Source: Symsagittifera roscoffensis
Lineage: Eukaryota; Xenacoelomorpha; Acoela; Convolutidae
Assembly (NCBI RefSeq): GCF_963678635.1
Contig: NC_087064.1
Location: forward strand, 58,290,338-58,354,337
DNA length: 64,000 bases
Direction: 5' to 3'
Under the pieces are notes generated by a model, which ran no database searches, was not told the origin of the DNA, and was given only the letters and a program-made list of their open reading frames with translations. This document shows, piece by piece, positions 1 to 11,865 of this stretch (positions are counted from its first letter, which is position 1; each line of letters starts with the position of its first letter). A program made the translations under genes and the position numbers.

Positions 1-44
1 CTCAAAACTAGAATATATTGGCACCTTAAGAAAACTTTAGGTCC

Positions 45-233
45 TGTGGTGTAGAGGTCAAGGTATGTACGTATTATATGGTTATAATATTGTATTTTTA
101 TATTATGTAACGTCCTATGACCGTCGATCATTAAGTGGTTGTACAGTCAGTGGCTGGCGTAACCGTATTCAATTCAAACGGATTATTTTACGTTTTGCAT
201 CTTTACTGAAGTTTATGAAGTACTGCTCAGGCA
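45..233 (+). repeat. Left LTR of the 45-1948 element
   Basis: Matches 1759-1948 over nearly its whole length. Shared blocks include GTAGAGGTCAA, TGTAACGTCCTATGACCGTC and CAGTCAGTGGCTGGCGTAAC. It differs by small indels, notably an AT-rich insertion after GGTTATA, so the copies are not recent. Confidence 0.8.
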
Positions 234-242
234 TGCTGGCAC

Positions 243-1555
243 ATGGCGCAGTCAAACACGGATTCGTCCAACCACGGGTTTGACGTCTTTTGGGCTGGCA
301 CATCACAAGAACCGCCAGTCTCGTGGGAGGAAAGGAGTCAAAGCTTCCCACTGATAGTCATCGCAAAAGAAGAGATCGACATCGAGGATTTGTTGCACGA
401 CAATGGATCGCTTGAAAACCCTTATCCGATACTGGAAGAGCCGGCTAGTACAGAGGATCAGCAGGAAAGAACAGATCGAGAGGCACAAAATGCGATGGCT
501 ATAACAGCTTGGCGGGAGGAAGAAAACCGGAGGGCGGAGGATGAGCGTCGAATATTCTAAAGATCGACCCAGTGAGACGCGGATAAACGGTTGAAATCAA
601 AATTTATTTTGTCTTTGGTGAAACAGGGACAAAAAGATTTCAATCGGAAACATCCTTATTTTAAGATTGTGGATATGAATTTCATCCAACTGTGGAAAAC
701 GTCGACTGATACGTTTAAGAAAAAACTAAAGGTTACAAACAAAAAATTCATATTCTTCGGTCGAAAACAACGCTATAAAGAAGGTATGGAGCAATTCTTT
801 GGGGCGTTGAGAGACCTTACCCGTGGCTGTGATTTCGGCGATCGAGAAGCATCGATTGTCCGAGACTTTTCATAGTTAATATGAAAAATGAAGAAGTCAA
901 GAAACAGTTATGTATGGAAAAAATGAGCCCGGGTGAGACACTTACTTTTGCGGTTTCGAGGGAGAAGTGAACTCATGTATAAGAGAGTAAGTGGAGGAAT
1001 ACCACGATTTGGCAGAAACAAATTTGACGGTAATCGCTCAGACACGGTAAGGCCAAGTAATGCGGGCCAAGGGGGAAGTAAAGTTAAACGGGAAATGAGG
1101 TTAATAATTAAGGGCTAGACAAATGCCACAATTGCGGAAACGTGTTAAAACCCAACCATAGGGATTATTGCAAGGAAAGAACATCGTCTGCCATAGTTGC
1201 AGTGGCCGTAATTGTTCCAGTACAGTATCGTTTGTCTCACAGACGAAACTACAAGAGCTGAAGATTTGGGATCGATTTCTGAGTGTTAAAGCAGTACCGG
1301 AGGAGATCAAAAATATATTCTATAGTGCGACAGACAACGTCATTAGACTTATTGGGAGAGCTACCTCAATTGCAGACGCCGAAGGCAGCGGTGGATCCCA
1401 GGGTGACTCATACGGAGGATAATGGAGCGCAACAGGGGGAGAGATCCGGTGGCAATGGTGCATGGCGCAGCCGATTTTATCAACGTGAGCGGCGATTCAA
1501 GTGGCCCCTTTGCGACGGACGACCTGGACATTGCAGACTAACTGTCTGCGATTAG
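243..1555 (+). pseudogene. Decayed gag of an LTR retroelement
   Basis: Three adjoining reading-frame fragments. The first (243-560) has an acidic, Glu-rich leader. The second (591-875) carries the gag pattern of a KQRYKEGMEQFFGAL block followed by a CDFGDRE/VRD block, which I associate with capsid-region gag of Ty3/gypsy and related elements. Near 1118-1225 there are two Cys/His clusters, CHNC..H..C and then CHSC, in different frames, consistent with a double zinc knuckle broken by a frameshift. Stops and frame changes between the pieces make it a pseudogene. No pol follows before the right LTR. Confidence 0.65.
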
Positions 1556-1758
1556 CATGACCGAAGATGACCATCGCCAACTTCTGGAAGAGCTCGAAAA
1601 CTTGTTGCTTCGCGCAGGCCGGAAAAAAGTGGAGTAGATATAACCGAAGGTTATACGAGCCAAACTGTGAAACTGAAATAGTCTAGAGTTATTGTGAACA
1701 GATTGATTTATTATATATAAGATATTAATATTGACAGTGAATTGTTCCGAAGGGGGAA

Positions 1759-1948
1759 TGTAGTGTAGAGGTCAAAGTATGTACGTATTATATGGTTATA
1801 TTATGTAACGTCCTATGACCGTCAATGTCAACGTTATAGTGATCGTTAACTGGTCGTACAGTCAGTGGCTGGCGTAACCGTATTGAACTCAAGTTGATTC
1901 TTTTACGTTTTGCATCTTTACTGAAAATTATGAAGTACTGCTCAAGCA
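1759..1948 (+). repeat. Right LTR of the 45-1948 element
   Basis: Direct repeat of 45-233, directly downstream of a purine tract. It has a 17-bp insertion-like difference after GACCGTCAATG relative to the left copy. Confidence 0.8.
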
Positions 1949-2520
1949 TACGTGCAGTTCCGTCAGCCAAAAATTGATATCTGAAAATAATACAAACTGT
2001 GGCCCTTTGGATCGGCAGGGGGTCGTCCGCTATATTTATTTAAAAAAATAGGCAAATATATTTTAAGTATAACTCGAATTAAAAGGTTGACATGTTCGAA
2101 AATATTTGAGTTATCAAGCAAATGGGCATGCCATCATCACTGTGTCCATCCCTGCATATCTTTGTGACAGATTTGTAAGAAAATTTGTCTATGAGATAAA
2201 AAACCAAGTTCCAGTTTGCAGGGCACTTGATATTGCAAGTATAACTATATAAGATTGGCTAGTACATTTAAAGAATTTTATTACTAGTCGGCAGTGTAAC
2301 TAGATGCAAAATAGTTTCCAGGTCGTTTTTGCACGAAATCAAGAGCTTGAAAAATAAAATAAACGAGTAAAAGGAAAAAAAAATCCAGTACACGATTACA
2401 AAACACTTCCTATCACAAAAATCAAAATTAAAAAAAAAATAAATTTATAGGAACCCTATAAATTTATTTTCACAGGAACCCGGCAAGCTGTTTTTAGAAA
2501 CTGAAAAAAGGTTTATGAAA
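1949..2520. other. AT-rich spacer, nothing recognised
   Basis: No coding signal, tandem repeat or inverted repeat was seen here; A and T homopolymer runs are frequent. Confidence 0.5.
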
Positions 2521-2652
2521 CATATGTATTTTTTTAAAATTCATTTATTCAGGTTTCACGAAATGCTAACGGCGAGAAATTTTCAAGGGTTCAAAACTCT
2601 GTTTGTATTCCCTTGAGAAGCATCATTACTCATGCCGGTTTCCACTCGCGCT
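2521..2652. repeat. Dispersed repeat of about 130 bp, copy 1
   Basis: Near-identical to 4124-4257, sharing GCTAACGGCGAGAAATTTTC, AGGGTTCAAAACTCTGTTT and CATCATTACTCATGCCGG. The second copy sits inside a TIR element, so this one may be a solo fragment of the same family. Confidence 0.8.
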
Positions 2653-3622
2653 TACAACCATTCGTTATGTCATATATTCTTTTAATGGATTTCATTACCT
2701 GTCGGTATGTATGTTTGGGGGAACTCATTTGTTTTCAGTCTGTGCAGCAGTGAAGTTTTCCCACACGTTCCATCACCCACAATCACCACTTTGATAGTAA
2801 TCTTGCCTCCCATCATTTTACAAAACAGACAACACAAAAATCTCACGCTTCAATTTCTTTATTATGAAGAAAAGAACTGAAAATAGAAATTAAATTTGTT
2901 TTCGCTATGAAGTCTTTGAAGTATTCTTGATGATGATTTTCTGTGATGTTTTCTAGATGTTGACAAACCGATATTATTATTCTTTAAAGCATGGCATCTC
3001 TATTTGGAGGTGCCAAGGCATGCGACAAAGCGCATTCAAATTAAAGCTACAACTTAGCGGGTATCAAGTTTAATTTACAAACAAGCAAAATTAAGTTTGT
3101 TTGCTGGTTGAGCTTGATGATCAGTCATCGAGTTTGAATTACCTTCAGTCTTTAGCTTCAAACAAAACTTCTTTTCAAAAACTAGAGTTCCATTTTTAAA
3201 GACAAGAAATGATGGAAATCTAATTCGATAGCAATGAAAGTTGATTGCTAGGGAGGGGGGTTGACAAATATTACATCCGCTCATGTTCGAACTAAATCAA
3301 AAGAAACATACAAAAAATATATCATCAAATTTATGCTAAAAATCAAAAATCCTACCATTACGTTTACTGATTATCGACTTAAAAAAACGACGTAATCAAA
3401 AATCTGTTACTTTCTGGAAAAAATAGGTATTTTTTTTAGAATCTGAAAGTATTCGCCCTTATTTGAGTAAAACAAATTTTTGAAAATAACTACTTTTATA
3501 ACTCAATTTATTTCATTTTTGTTTTCTTATAGTTTTCAGCAAATTTTAATTTTATCTGTTCTCTATTCTAATTGCAGTCACTGTTATTATTTACTTCAAA
3601 AATAGCAAAGTTGCTTTACTCA
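2653..3622. other. Non-coding spacer, nothing recognised
   Basis: AT-rich, with only short open frames on both strands and no codon structure or family resemblance that I can see. No repeat matched elsewhere in the window. Confidence 0.4.
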
Positions 3623-4297
3623 CCCGGGATGACCTCCATAGACCGAAAATGCTAATCATACAATTTCATACACTTAGTCTATGGAAAAACGCTAGTCATA
3701 GAATTTTCATACATTTTTGCAAAATGAGTTTAATCGAAATTCAAAGGTATTTTATTGTTGTTTTGGTATCGAAATTAGTATCTCTTCATAAAAAAAAAGG
3801 AAAAAAATCATATGAAAAAAATGCTTATCATACAATTTCCATATATGGAAACTGTATGATTAGCATTTTTTTTAAAAAAATTTTATGTAAAAAAAACGCT
3901 TTGAGCAATCAATTCGACTGCTGGCAAAGCATTTAAGCGTTTTTTTGGCTGCTACAACTGAAAACTTTGACTTTTTTTATTTTTGTTTTTTGAAAAAAAA
4001 ACACTAGTCATACAATTTCCATATATGAAAGTTGCATGACTAGCGTTTTTTTAGAAAAAAAAAACAAATTTGAAAAAAAAAGTATCAAAAAAACGCCAGA
4101 TCGTAGATAGGTAAATCAGCACATATGTATTTTTTAAAGCTCATTTATTTAGGTTTCATGAAATGCTAACGGCGAGAAATTTTCAAGGGTTCAAAACTCT
4201 GTTTTATTCCCTTGAGTAGCATCATTACTCATGCCGGTTTCCACTCTCGCGCTTACAATATGGAAATTGTATGACTAGCATTTTTGGTCATCCCGGG
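3623..4297. mobile_element. TIR element with internal palindromes
   Basis: The ends are inverted repeats: CCCGGGATGACC at 3623-3634 and GGTCATCCCGGG at 4286-4297. The TIRs extend inward through AATGCTAATCATACAATTTC-like sequence. The interior has two long near-palindromes (about 3820-3872 and 4000-4052), each made of the same CATACAATTTCCATATATGG core, plus a copy of the 130-bp dispersed repeat at 4124-4257. No transposase is encoded. It is best read as a MITE-like element that contains or absorbed shorter units of itself. Confidence 0.7.
4124..4257. repeat. Dispersed repeat of about 130 bp, copy 2
   Basis: Second copy of the 2521-2652 sequence, nested near the right end of the 3623-4297 TIR element. 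Confidence 0.8.
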
Positions 4298-4408
4298 CAA
4301 AGTTATACTATCACATAAAAAACTCCTGGTGCAGAAAGTCGTCCATTGAGCCAAACTTTCCAGAATGGAGTTTTGGGACGAGCGATATCTCAATGGTTAT
4401 ACCGAGGG

Positions 4409-4790
4409 CAGGGGCGGATTTAGGGGGGGCAGACGCCCCCCCTCAGGGATACGACCCCCTGCCGACCCAAAGGGTCCCCCTTTGATACTTTCTAAGAAAT
4501 CCATTTTTGGCCGACCGACACTAAAATTTTTCTAAAGGCGCCTTGGGCGCCAATATATACTAATTTTGAGGGGGGAGTGCGCGCCGAAAAAACGCAATTT
4601 TTCGGTCAAAAATTTCCAAAAAGAGCCTAAAAACGCCTTTTTTGGCCTGTTTTTGTCAAAGACAAAACCGTGCTTTGGGAGAGCTCGAAAAATCAATTTG
4701 GTCGACCTAAAGAAAAAAAAAGGTCGTCAAAATTTTCGAAATTTTTTTGAAAATCCGCCCCCCCTCGAGAAAATCCTAGATCCGCCCCTG
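4409..4790. mobile_element. hAT-like MITE with 8-bp TSD
   Basis: Terminal inverted repeats CAGGGGCGGATTTAGG (left) and CCTAGATCCGCCCCTG (right) bound 382 bp. An exact 8-bp duplication, ACCGAGGG, lies on both sides (4401-4408 and 4791-4798). Eight-base target duplications and CAGGGGCGGAT-type ends are typical of hAT-superfamily elements. No transposase is present. A degenerate relative lies at 13706-14055. Confidence 0.9.
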
Positions 4791-4798
4791 ACCGAGGG

Positions 4799-5124
4799 TG
4801 TGAGAGATAGCTCAGTGGGTAAGCGAGGTCACGTCCACTTGCGCTAAACTTTCCAATGGAAACAAAAAAATATATATATACCCATATTTTGAATGTCTGT
4901 TTTGAAAATCTATCGATATTTTAAATATATTAATAGAATGAATCGATCAAAAAACTAATAATTAGCCTTCTATTTCTGACTGACATAGAAAATATATAAC
5001 TATTATATATTAAGATTTTAATGACCAACTTTAGGGATTTGACGAAAAACTAGTGCCTAAACTTGCGTGGTGACTCTGTTTCGTGGAATACATTTCTCAA
5101 AACTAAAAAAGAAAAGACATTGGA
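4799..5124. other. Spacer with a tRNA A-box-like motif
   Basis: TAGCTCAGTGGGTAAGCG at about 4808-4825 resembles a tRNA A box, but no B box or cloverleaf follows. The rest is AT-rich with a short TA run. No gene is seen. Confidence 0.35.
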
Positions 5125-5490
5125 ACCAGTTTGAAACTAGATATTTCAATTAAATCTTATTTCCTTGTAAAGTATTTATTACTAACCAAAAATGATCCAT
5201 GACTTTCCAAAAATGATCCAACCTTCTCTAGACCTGTAAACCTGAAACCCTAGTGGTTCCGAGAAATAAAAATAAAGATTGAACCATTTGTTTTCTTCTC
5301 TCCTCTAACGCCGCAATAAACCAGGTTATCTCTGGATCTATTGAAACTAAGAAATTCAAGAGTAAGAATAAGATTGATATTAAAATAAAAAGTTGCACGA
5401 ACCTATCCGACCGAAAATAGATAGTGTGGAAAGCTGACGGTGTACACTATCCAAAATTACTATATGAGAAGGCCACATCGGACTTAAGCT
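5125..5490 (+). repeat. Left LTR (diverged) of the 5.1-12.2 kb element
   Basis: Aligns by eye with 11866-12235 across most of its length, with many substitutions and indels. Edges are accurate only to about 20 bp. Confidence 0.65.
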
Positions 5491-5815
5491 CACCTGGCTC
5501 GACCAACAAGTCTCGAGCAGACCTACAAATAACTTAGTTTTAGCATTCATAAAACAAATCAAGAGAAAAAAATGAAAAATCAGCTTATTCCTCGTCTGAA
5601 GAAGTCTATTAAAGCCGAGCCAAAAAAAAGACGAAATTCCATCATAAAGAAACAAAAATGAAATCTGCATCGCAAGAGGAAAATAAGCAGAAGCGACGAA
5701 AACGAAAAAAAGACAAAAATTGGCCACTAACTTTTGTGCAATAAAATTAAGCTATTATATTAACTGCATTAAATTGAGCCGAAACTTTATCATAATCGTC
5801 ATGCAATAAAAACTC

Positions 5816-6717
5816 TTGAGGAAAAAGCGAATATTAAAACACAAAAAAAAATTTAGCCGTTCCAATGGCCGCAACAGTCAATATAGGAATAACTACACAA
5901 GACCAAACTCAAACAGAAGTAATTACTGTAACTACTATAAAATTCGATCATACTCAATCAAGCGCAAAAGAAACAGCTCAAATGATCGTTCTAGGAACTA
6001 TTCACATAATCCCAATAGATATGATTCAAACAGTTTGTGTAGAATAAAACTCGTACATTAGCTATAAGAAGAGGGTTAAAAATTATAGAAGAAAAACATA
6101 AACCATAAAACTAGTCCTCAAAAATTTTCTCAAACTCACCACACCGAAAAAACAATTGCCCAAATGCAAATCCCATATTCTAAAACGACAGAAGTAACAC
6201 CCCAAAACACCAACTGAAATTTGACCAATTACAGAACAACACTGAAACAACCACTGATCCACCAGGGATAAAATCAAAAGAAACGCCAAACCTACAATTA
6301 AATCCCAATAATTATCATAGCTCAGACGACGATTGCAATAACGAAAGATATTAATGATTAATATAATAAAAAATCTTAAAAGAACTTAAAATTCTTGTTC
6401 AATCTAATAATTATGAAATGATAAAACAGATCAAAACGCTTATTACCTCGAATAAAATCAAAATTTTGATACAAATATTAACCATACCCGACAACATCTC
6501 GCGAAATTACTACAAATTTATACAAAAATGTGAAGTGAATACCCAGGAAAATCAACAACCAAAACGAAGTTGCATAAAAAAGCAACCAATAGAAAACAAT
6601 TGGATACTTCCACTTCTCTTAGAAAACCAGAAACACACAAAACTGTTTCTCAAGCTTCAGACTTGTAAAAAAAAATTTCAATTAATTCAGATTACTTTAC
6701 AAAAACACCCATTTTAA
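5816..6717 (+). pseudogene. Possible gag-region remnants
   Basis: Short open frames at 5816-6061, 5865-6047 and 6418-6717 lie where gag should be in this element, between the left LTR and the RT fragment. They are Thr, Gln, Ile and Lys-rich with no recognisable capsid or zinc-knuckle motif. The assignment rests on position only. Confidence 0.3.
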
Positions 6718-6854
6718 ACCCATTTTTCAATTTACAATTACACGCAAGAAACATAAATTTTTTTAAACTATAATAAGTTTTCGACACTTGCAAATAAACT
6801 AAAACGATTTAGAACAATTAGAAAATGTTTTGTTAAATTATTGAAATGCACATG

Positions 6855-7055
6855 CAATAGCAAAATTTGATGTCGGAAAAGTTCATTCCACGTTAAGTCT
6901 CCAACTAAAACGAGATGCAGTTGTCAAAAAACAACACTCTAGCAAAGTACCGGTATACTTATAAGATAAAGAAAATAGACTTTTAGATTTTCTGGAACAA
7001 AACGAAATAGTCTCTTCAGAAACAAAACATCAACAACCAAAAAATACCTTTTAAA
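6855..7055 (+). pseudogene. Reverse-transcriptase N-terminal fragment
   Basis: The frame through GAT at 6869 reads a segment with HSTLSLQL..DAVVKKQ, then SKVPVYL, then a stop, then DKENRLLDFLEQNEIVS. This matches the entry to the RT domain of Ty3/gypsy elements, where a '(V/I)P..L...V..LL..LE...II' pattern precedes the catalytic palm. The fragment breaks off before the YxDD catalytic motif, which I did not find downstream. At least one internal stop makes it non-functional. Confidence 0.5.
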
Positions 7056-7561
7056 AATCAACCAAACATATCACTTGAAATCATCTCACTTTCAACACCA
7101 TTGCTATTATTAGCCGACAGAACTCTAACTTGAATTAGGACAAAACTCTAACTCAGAGACCTTCAGATCAAAAATATGCAATACACTTATATTTGACAAC
7201 TTTAATAGAAATCATATCAAATTACAATCGCCTTCTATCAATCAAAACAAAAATCAACAATATTGAATTTAATTAGATCGCAAAAACCCCCAAGAGAAAA
7301 AGAACAAACTAGCCTGAAGTATAAAAAGTAAGGTGGATCAGCCTAACGACAACCTACCCGACTAAACCCCAAATCATCCTGTAAATGAAAACCAGAGTTA
7401 GCAACTTATACTTAAATCTCCAAACTTCCCGTCAACCAAGTTTCTCCATACCCAACCCATTTGTCGAAAACTAATAAACAATTCGACCTCACTCGATATA
7501 ATTTTGAAAAGGAAATCACGTAAATTGGTAATTTTTTCAATTTTTTCCGGAATCCAGACTA

Positions 7562-9082
7562 TTGCACATCAAGCACAACTTGAACACCACCAAGGTCATG
7601 TGCAACAAGACGTTAAATTTCCGTATCATGGCGCCCATGGACGTTAAACTAATGACTTACAAGATAAAATATGGATACCTCCTATTGGAATCAACCAACC
7701 GTCAAACTGTAGACGGACATAAAAAATTCAGGCTACCAAGAAATAATGTTTTTCGAATGGAAAGTTCAACTAGAAAGGTACAATTAACTCGATATTTAAA
7801 AGAGGATACAATATTACATCAAGGTTTTTGCTTTCCTTGTAAAAACTATTTAAAACATTGCGACCGCACCACTGGCTTCCGAAAAACAAAGAGGATGAAA
7901 AATCCTTCTTACCAGTCACATTATGAAAAACAATGGAAAAACTGGGGCAAAACTCCTACCAGAAAATCGTGACAGCGCACGATTACAAAAGTTATCACTA
8001 ATGAAAAACACGTAATTCGGCGCAATCCATTATGACATTCATCTTGATATGAAACTTGACTACACTACCAGTAGATTTTTTCAAGAGATGTCGCTACCTG
8101 AATTCGAAATACTAAATCATTTAAGTGAACTAGAACAAACACAAGCATTACAATATTTAGCACTAGCACTATTAAAAATAATCTTTGCAGGATAACCACT
8201 TTCAGGTAATTGCTCAAATTTCGTTGGCTACCGTGGTTTTATGCATTCACCAAAAAACTCACCACTGTCTGTAATCGATGACAAAAAATGCTACCCAAGA
8301 ATACCAAAACTTTACAAAAATAAAAATTGAATGGTAGATACAAAATCACAACAAACATATTTTTGGGATTTCGCTGTCCCATGTGGATATCATAGAAATA
8401 ATAGCCAAAATGTGGTACAACGTAATCCAAACGAAGATAAATATTATTTTCTCACAGCCTACCTTGCCTTGCCTGAATGCCAACTTTATAGAAACTTTCA
8501 TCTGAAAGCACTCGTGCAATAGCTCGAAAACCTAAGATAAATTTACATCTATTTACAAATTTACAAATTTACAATCTATGGGCATATACACTAAATCAGA
8601 TGTCCACCATCAAATACGCACACAACAATTTCAAGAATCCTTACAAAAATTGACAATATCCAACGACAATCTATTGATAGTTTCTCCGATATTTAAGAAA
8701 CAGATAACAGTGGATATTTAAGAGAAATCAAAAAACATAAATCACTAATATAAATCTTAGTTTTTCATCCATAAAAAAAGAACTCTTAGCATTTCTAGGA
8801 TGGCCTTATTACATCCTAGAAAGACTGACTATTTTATACGCAATGTATATTTGCAGAGAATTTTTGTTTTCACTCCTTAAAGGAAAATATAAAAAGCTAT
8901 CTGGCAACAAAAGTAAACACATACGATACTCCAGTATAACTACAACACCCACAAAACCATCACATTTACACATTTTATCAACTCATAATCTCTTACAAAT
9001 AACATCACAAAATTATAGGACTACATTCTCCTTAGCAGCACATAAACAACAGAACAACGACACGCAACGAAGCCCCTTTTGA
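7562..9082 (+). pseudogene. Envelope-like reading frames of the retroelement
   Basis: A string of open segments follows the pol remnant in the order expected for an LTR element with an env gene: 7562-7972, about 8040-8330, 8331-8522 and 8740-9082. Features include a Cys pair in a CFPC context (near 7830) and a later hydrophobic stretch of about 25 residues (about 8780-8860) bracketed by basic residues, like a membrane anchor with a cytoplasmic tail. Stops and frame shifts separate the pieces. The envelope call rests on position, the membrane segment and general resemblance; it could be another accessory frame. Confidence 0.4.
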
Positions 9083-9099
9083 CGCATAGAATATCAGCC

Positions 9100-11865
9100 A
9101 CAAAACACTGATAAAACATATGACCAAATAATAGAACAACCACATACCATAATTTCTGAAAACAATCATCATTTAAGCCCACGATGAGCCGCCGGATTGG
9201 ATCACTGAGTCGTTCTATTTCCTATCCCTCCAATCTGTACCGACTACTCTCCATCGTACCTCTTCTCCCTTACCAGTGTAGCCCTAATTTTTCTACCATT
9301 TGATCCACTTTAAATAACCCTACCATTGATACACCCGACAATTTTTGAGACTCCGAACTAAGCCATACTAATTTCTCTCAAGCACCCTTGTCCCAAAAAC
9401 TCCCCTTCTCCTGTAGTACTCTCCCCGTCCAAATTTTCACATACCGACGCTACCCCCATTTTATCTCCTCTTCCCAGTCATGTCCCCGATACCCCCAGCC
9501 TCATGACTGATAACCAACTTGAGCATGAGCTCGATCGTTTCATACACAATCTGCAACAAATTCACATTAATAACAATCAACCCACTATATATCGATTAAA
9601 CCACTCCACTTCAAAATCAGAATCATCCACATCATTTATCCGCAACGCCCCACCAAATCGGAAGTACGCTACTAACCCGCCAACATATTTACTTAACCGC
9701 CCATTATCACCACGTCTTCTTCGAAGTAATCCTCGTCATACTAAAACACCACCTTTTTCAGCCAAAAACTTTCCCTTCTTCCCCCACTAAACATTTGACA
9801 ATACAGAAGCCCAGTCCAACATAACGCCTAGGTCGACGAATTTTCCTACGTCCCCACACTCTCCTGGATATCCTTTTATAATTTAAATAAGCCTCTATAA
9901 ACTCCACTAAGAACAACCCATGACGATAAACTTTGTGACACTATCGCCCACAACTCACAGCTGCACTACACCTCAACCAATTTACTAGCATTCGACTCTC
10001 ACAAACACTTAACCGCTTCAATGCACGCAGAACTAATCAGTTTTTTATCACGCATATGACCACACGCTACACGGAAGATTCACCATATGACACAGGTCCC
10101 GCAGTAAATTCCCCAACTAACCGAAAAAGTCTTTATTAAAACTGACTACATATTTGATTCAGATAGTACTAAAAAAATCCTTGATCAAGTTATTGACCAT
10201 GCACTTCAGAACATCAAAGTTTACAATTCATTGTTTAGCAAATTCGATCGTTTGCAACTAACTTCTAACTTCCTCATCCCTAAATAGCATGACATTGACT
10301 GCTCGCACGAAATCACGCTAAAACCAAGCTTACACACCCACGCATATACCGATTCATACCCCACGCATATACCGATTCATACAACGTCAATTTTTTCATA
10401 GCTTCTTATCCCGAAACCTTCATCACCACTACATGTTCATTAACTCCGAATATGACTCATCCTATTTTAATAACTTCACTTATTGTATTAAACCAACTAG
10501 CCTTCACGGCATCCTCCAAAACGATGATTGCGTCCACCAAATGTATACATTTTTTTGTCCCTTCACGAATAATCTCTCTCTTCAAGACACGTGCCCCATT
10601 ATCATCATGAGTGCATCCAACCTGTTGAAATTCCCCATTTAGAACAATTTCATAAGACTAAATGTACTCACAAACTGTATAATCTAATACAAAATACTAA
10701 CCACGAGCTTTCCGCCACGATTGAAAAAGTTAAAATCATCCGCACACTCCAACTCTTTAAGCCATATTTACGTACTAAAAATGTCATTCGAATGCTCGCA
10801 AAACTTTAAATGCACTCACCCAAAAGACAAACTAAATTTGCCAATGGACTTTTTCGGAGCCAGACCCTCAAAAATATGCATACATAGATCTCACTTAATA
10901 ACCTTCAATATTTCATTTACCATTTTTACACGTGTGTCTCATCATTTCCATTTAGATTCACCACTAACTTTTCTTAAAACAATATTTAAAATCTAAGTAA
11001 AAAATTTTTTTAATAAAAAATGCTAACAGTTCATTGTAAATTTACAAATTGCAATTAAATTTATACGCAGCACTGTATTAAAATAATTATGCTGTGAATT
11101 CCTTATACGAAGTCTTGATTTAATAAGTAAAGAATTGGGATACAACAAAACTTTTTATATGTGCTATATTTTATAGTTTTTACATTTGCCGTTTGACGCG
11201 CCCACTTTTTACGCACTCTTTCCACACAATTCAACGTTACTCGCCACTGTAGTATTTGAGAAATAAATGAATTTTTAATATAGAAAACTAAATGATAACA
11301 ACTTTAAATTGCTTTCACGCGTTTCAAATTTTCGCTTAATTCGGTTGGAAGAAGCAAATAAAACTAAGCTTAACTAACCAACGCAGCTTACTAACACCAC
11401 CATACCAACGACAAGTACAGGAAAACTTCACGGTACCCAAACCAGATTAAACTGGATAAAGTACACTTTTGAACTTTTATTTAAAAGTTTCATTAAGACC
11501 ACATCAAACGCTAATGAACTAAGAGAAAAAGATACATTCAAAAGAACAAAACAACTGATGAAAAAGAAAATAAAGGTTATCAACAATTACAGACTCTTCT
11601 CACAGAGACGGAAGAAAGTAAACTCCATCTGGCCTCACTCCCGAGCAAAGGATGTCCTGAGCATGCTCTATAGCCCACATCAACCACCGCGCTACACCCA
11701 CGCTTAAGACAGGCACTACTATTTTTGATGAGAGTAGCAACTGTTACTCTTCTTTCTTCACTCTTTTCAAACAATCAACTCAAAGAAGAAATAAAGATTT
11801 TCTCCATCCAATCTTTACTCGATCAAACCTAAAACTTAGAAACTTCCCAAACCCCGTATGGGTGA
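9100..11865 (+). other. C-rich, G-poor tail of the retroelement, product unknown
   Basis: This 2.8 kb belongs to the element by composition (C far exceeds G on the plus strand) and lies before its right LTR. Short frames such as 9503-9790, 10433-10642 and 10591-10809 show no family I recognise. It may be a long 3' untranslated region, a decayed accessory gene, or another insertion. Confidence 0.35.

Larger units (their letters stand above)
45..1948 (+). mobile_element. Short LTR retroelement with gag remnants only
   Basis: Two direct repeats of about 190 bp (45-233 and 1759-1948) flank 1.5 kb. The right repeat is preceded by a purine run (GAAGGGGGAA, 1749-1758) that looks like a polypurine tract. 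Both repeats begin TGT and can be ended at CA. A TGG-starting primer-site candidate lies just after the left repeat (TGGCACATGGCG, 237-248). Between them are only gag-like fragments and no protease, reverse transcriptase or integrase, so the element is non-autonomous or internally deleted. I see no matching target-site duplication (ggtcc on the left, tacgt on the right). Confidence 0.75.

Noticed and set aside
2603-2794. Small Cys/His-containing frame
   Set aside because: It begins within the 130-bp dispersed repeat and has no counterpart in the second copy.
3820-4060. CRISPR-like alternation of repeats and spacers
   Set aside because: The repeats are palindromic arms of a TIR element, irregularly spaced, in a eukaryotic genome.
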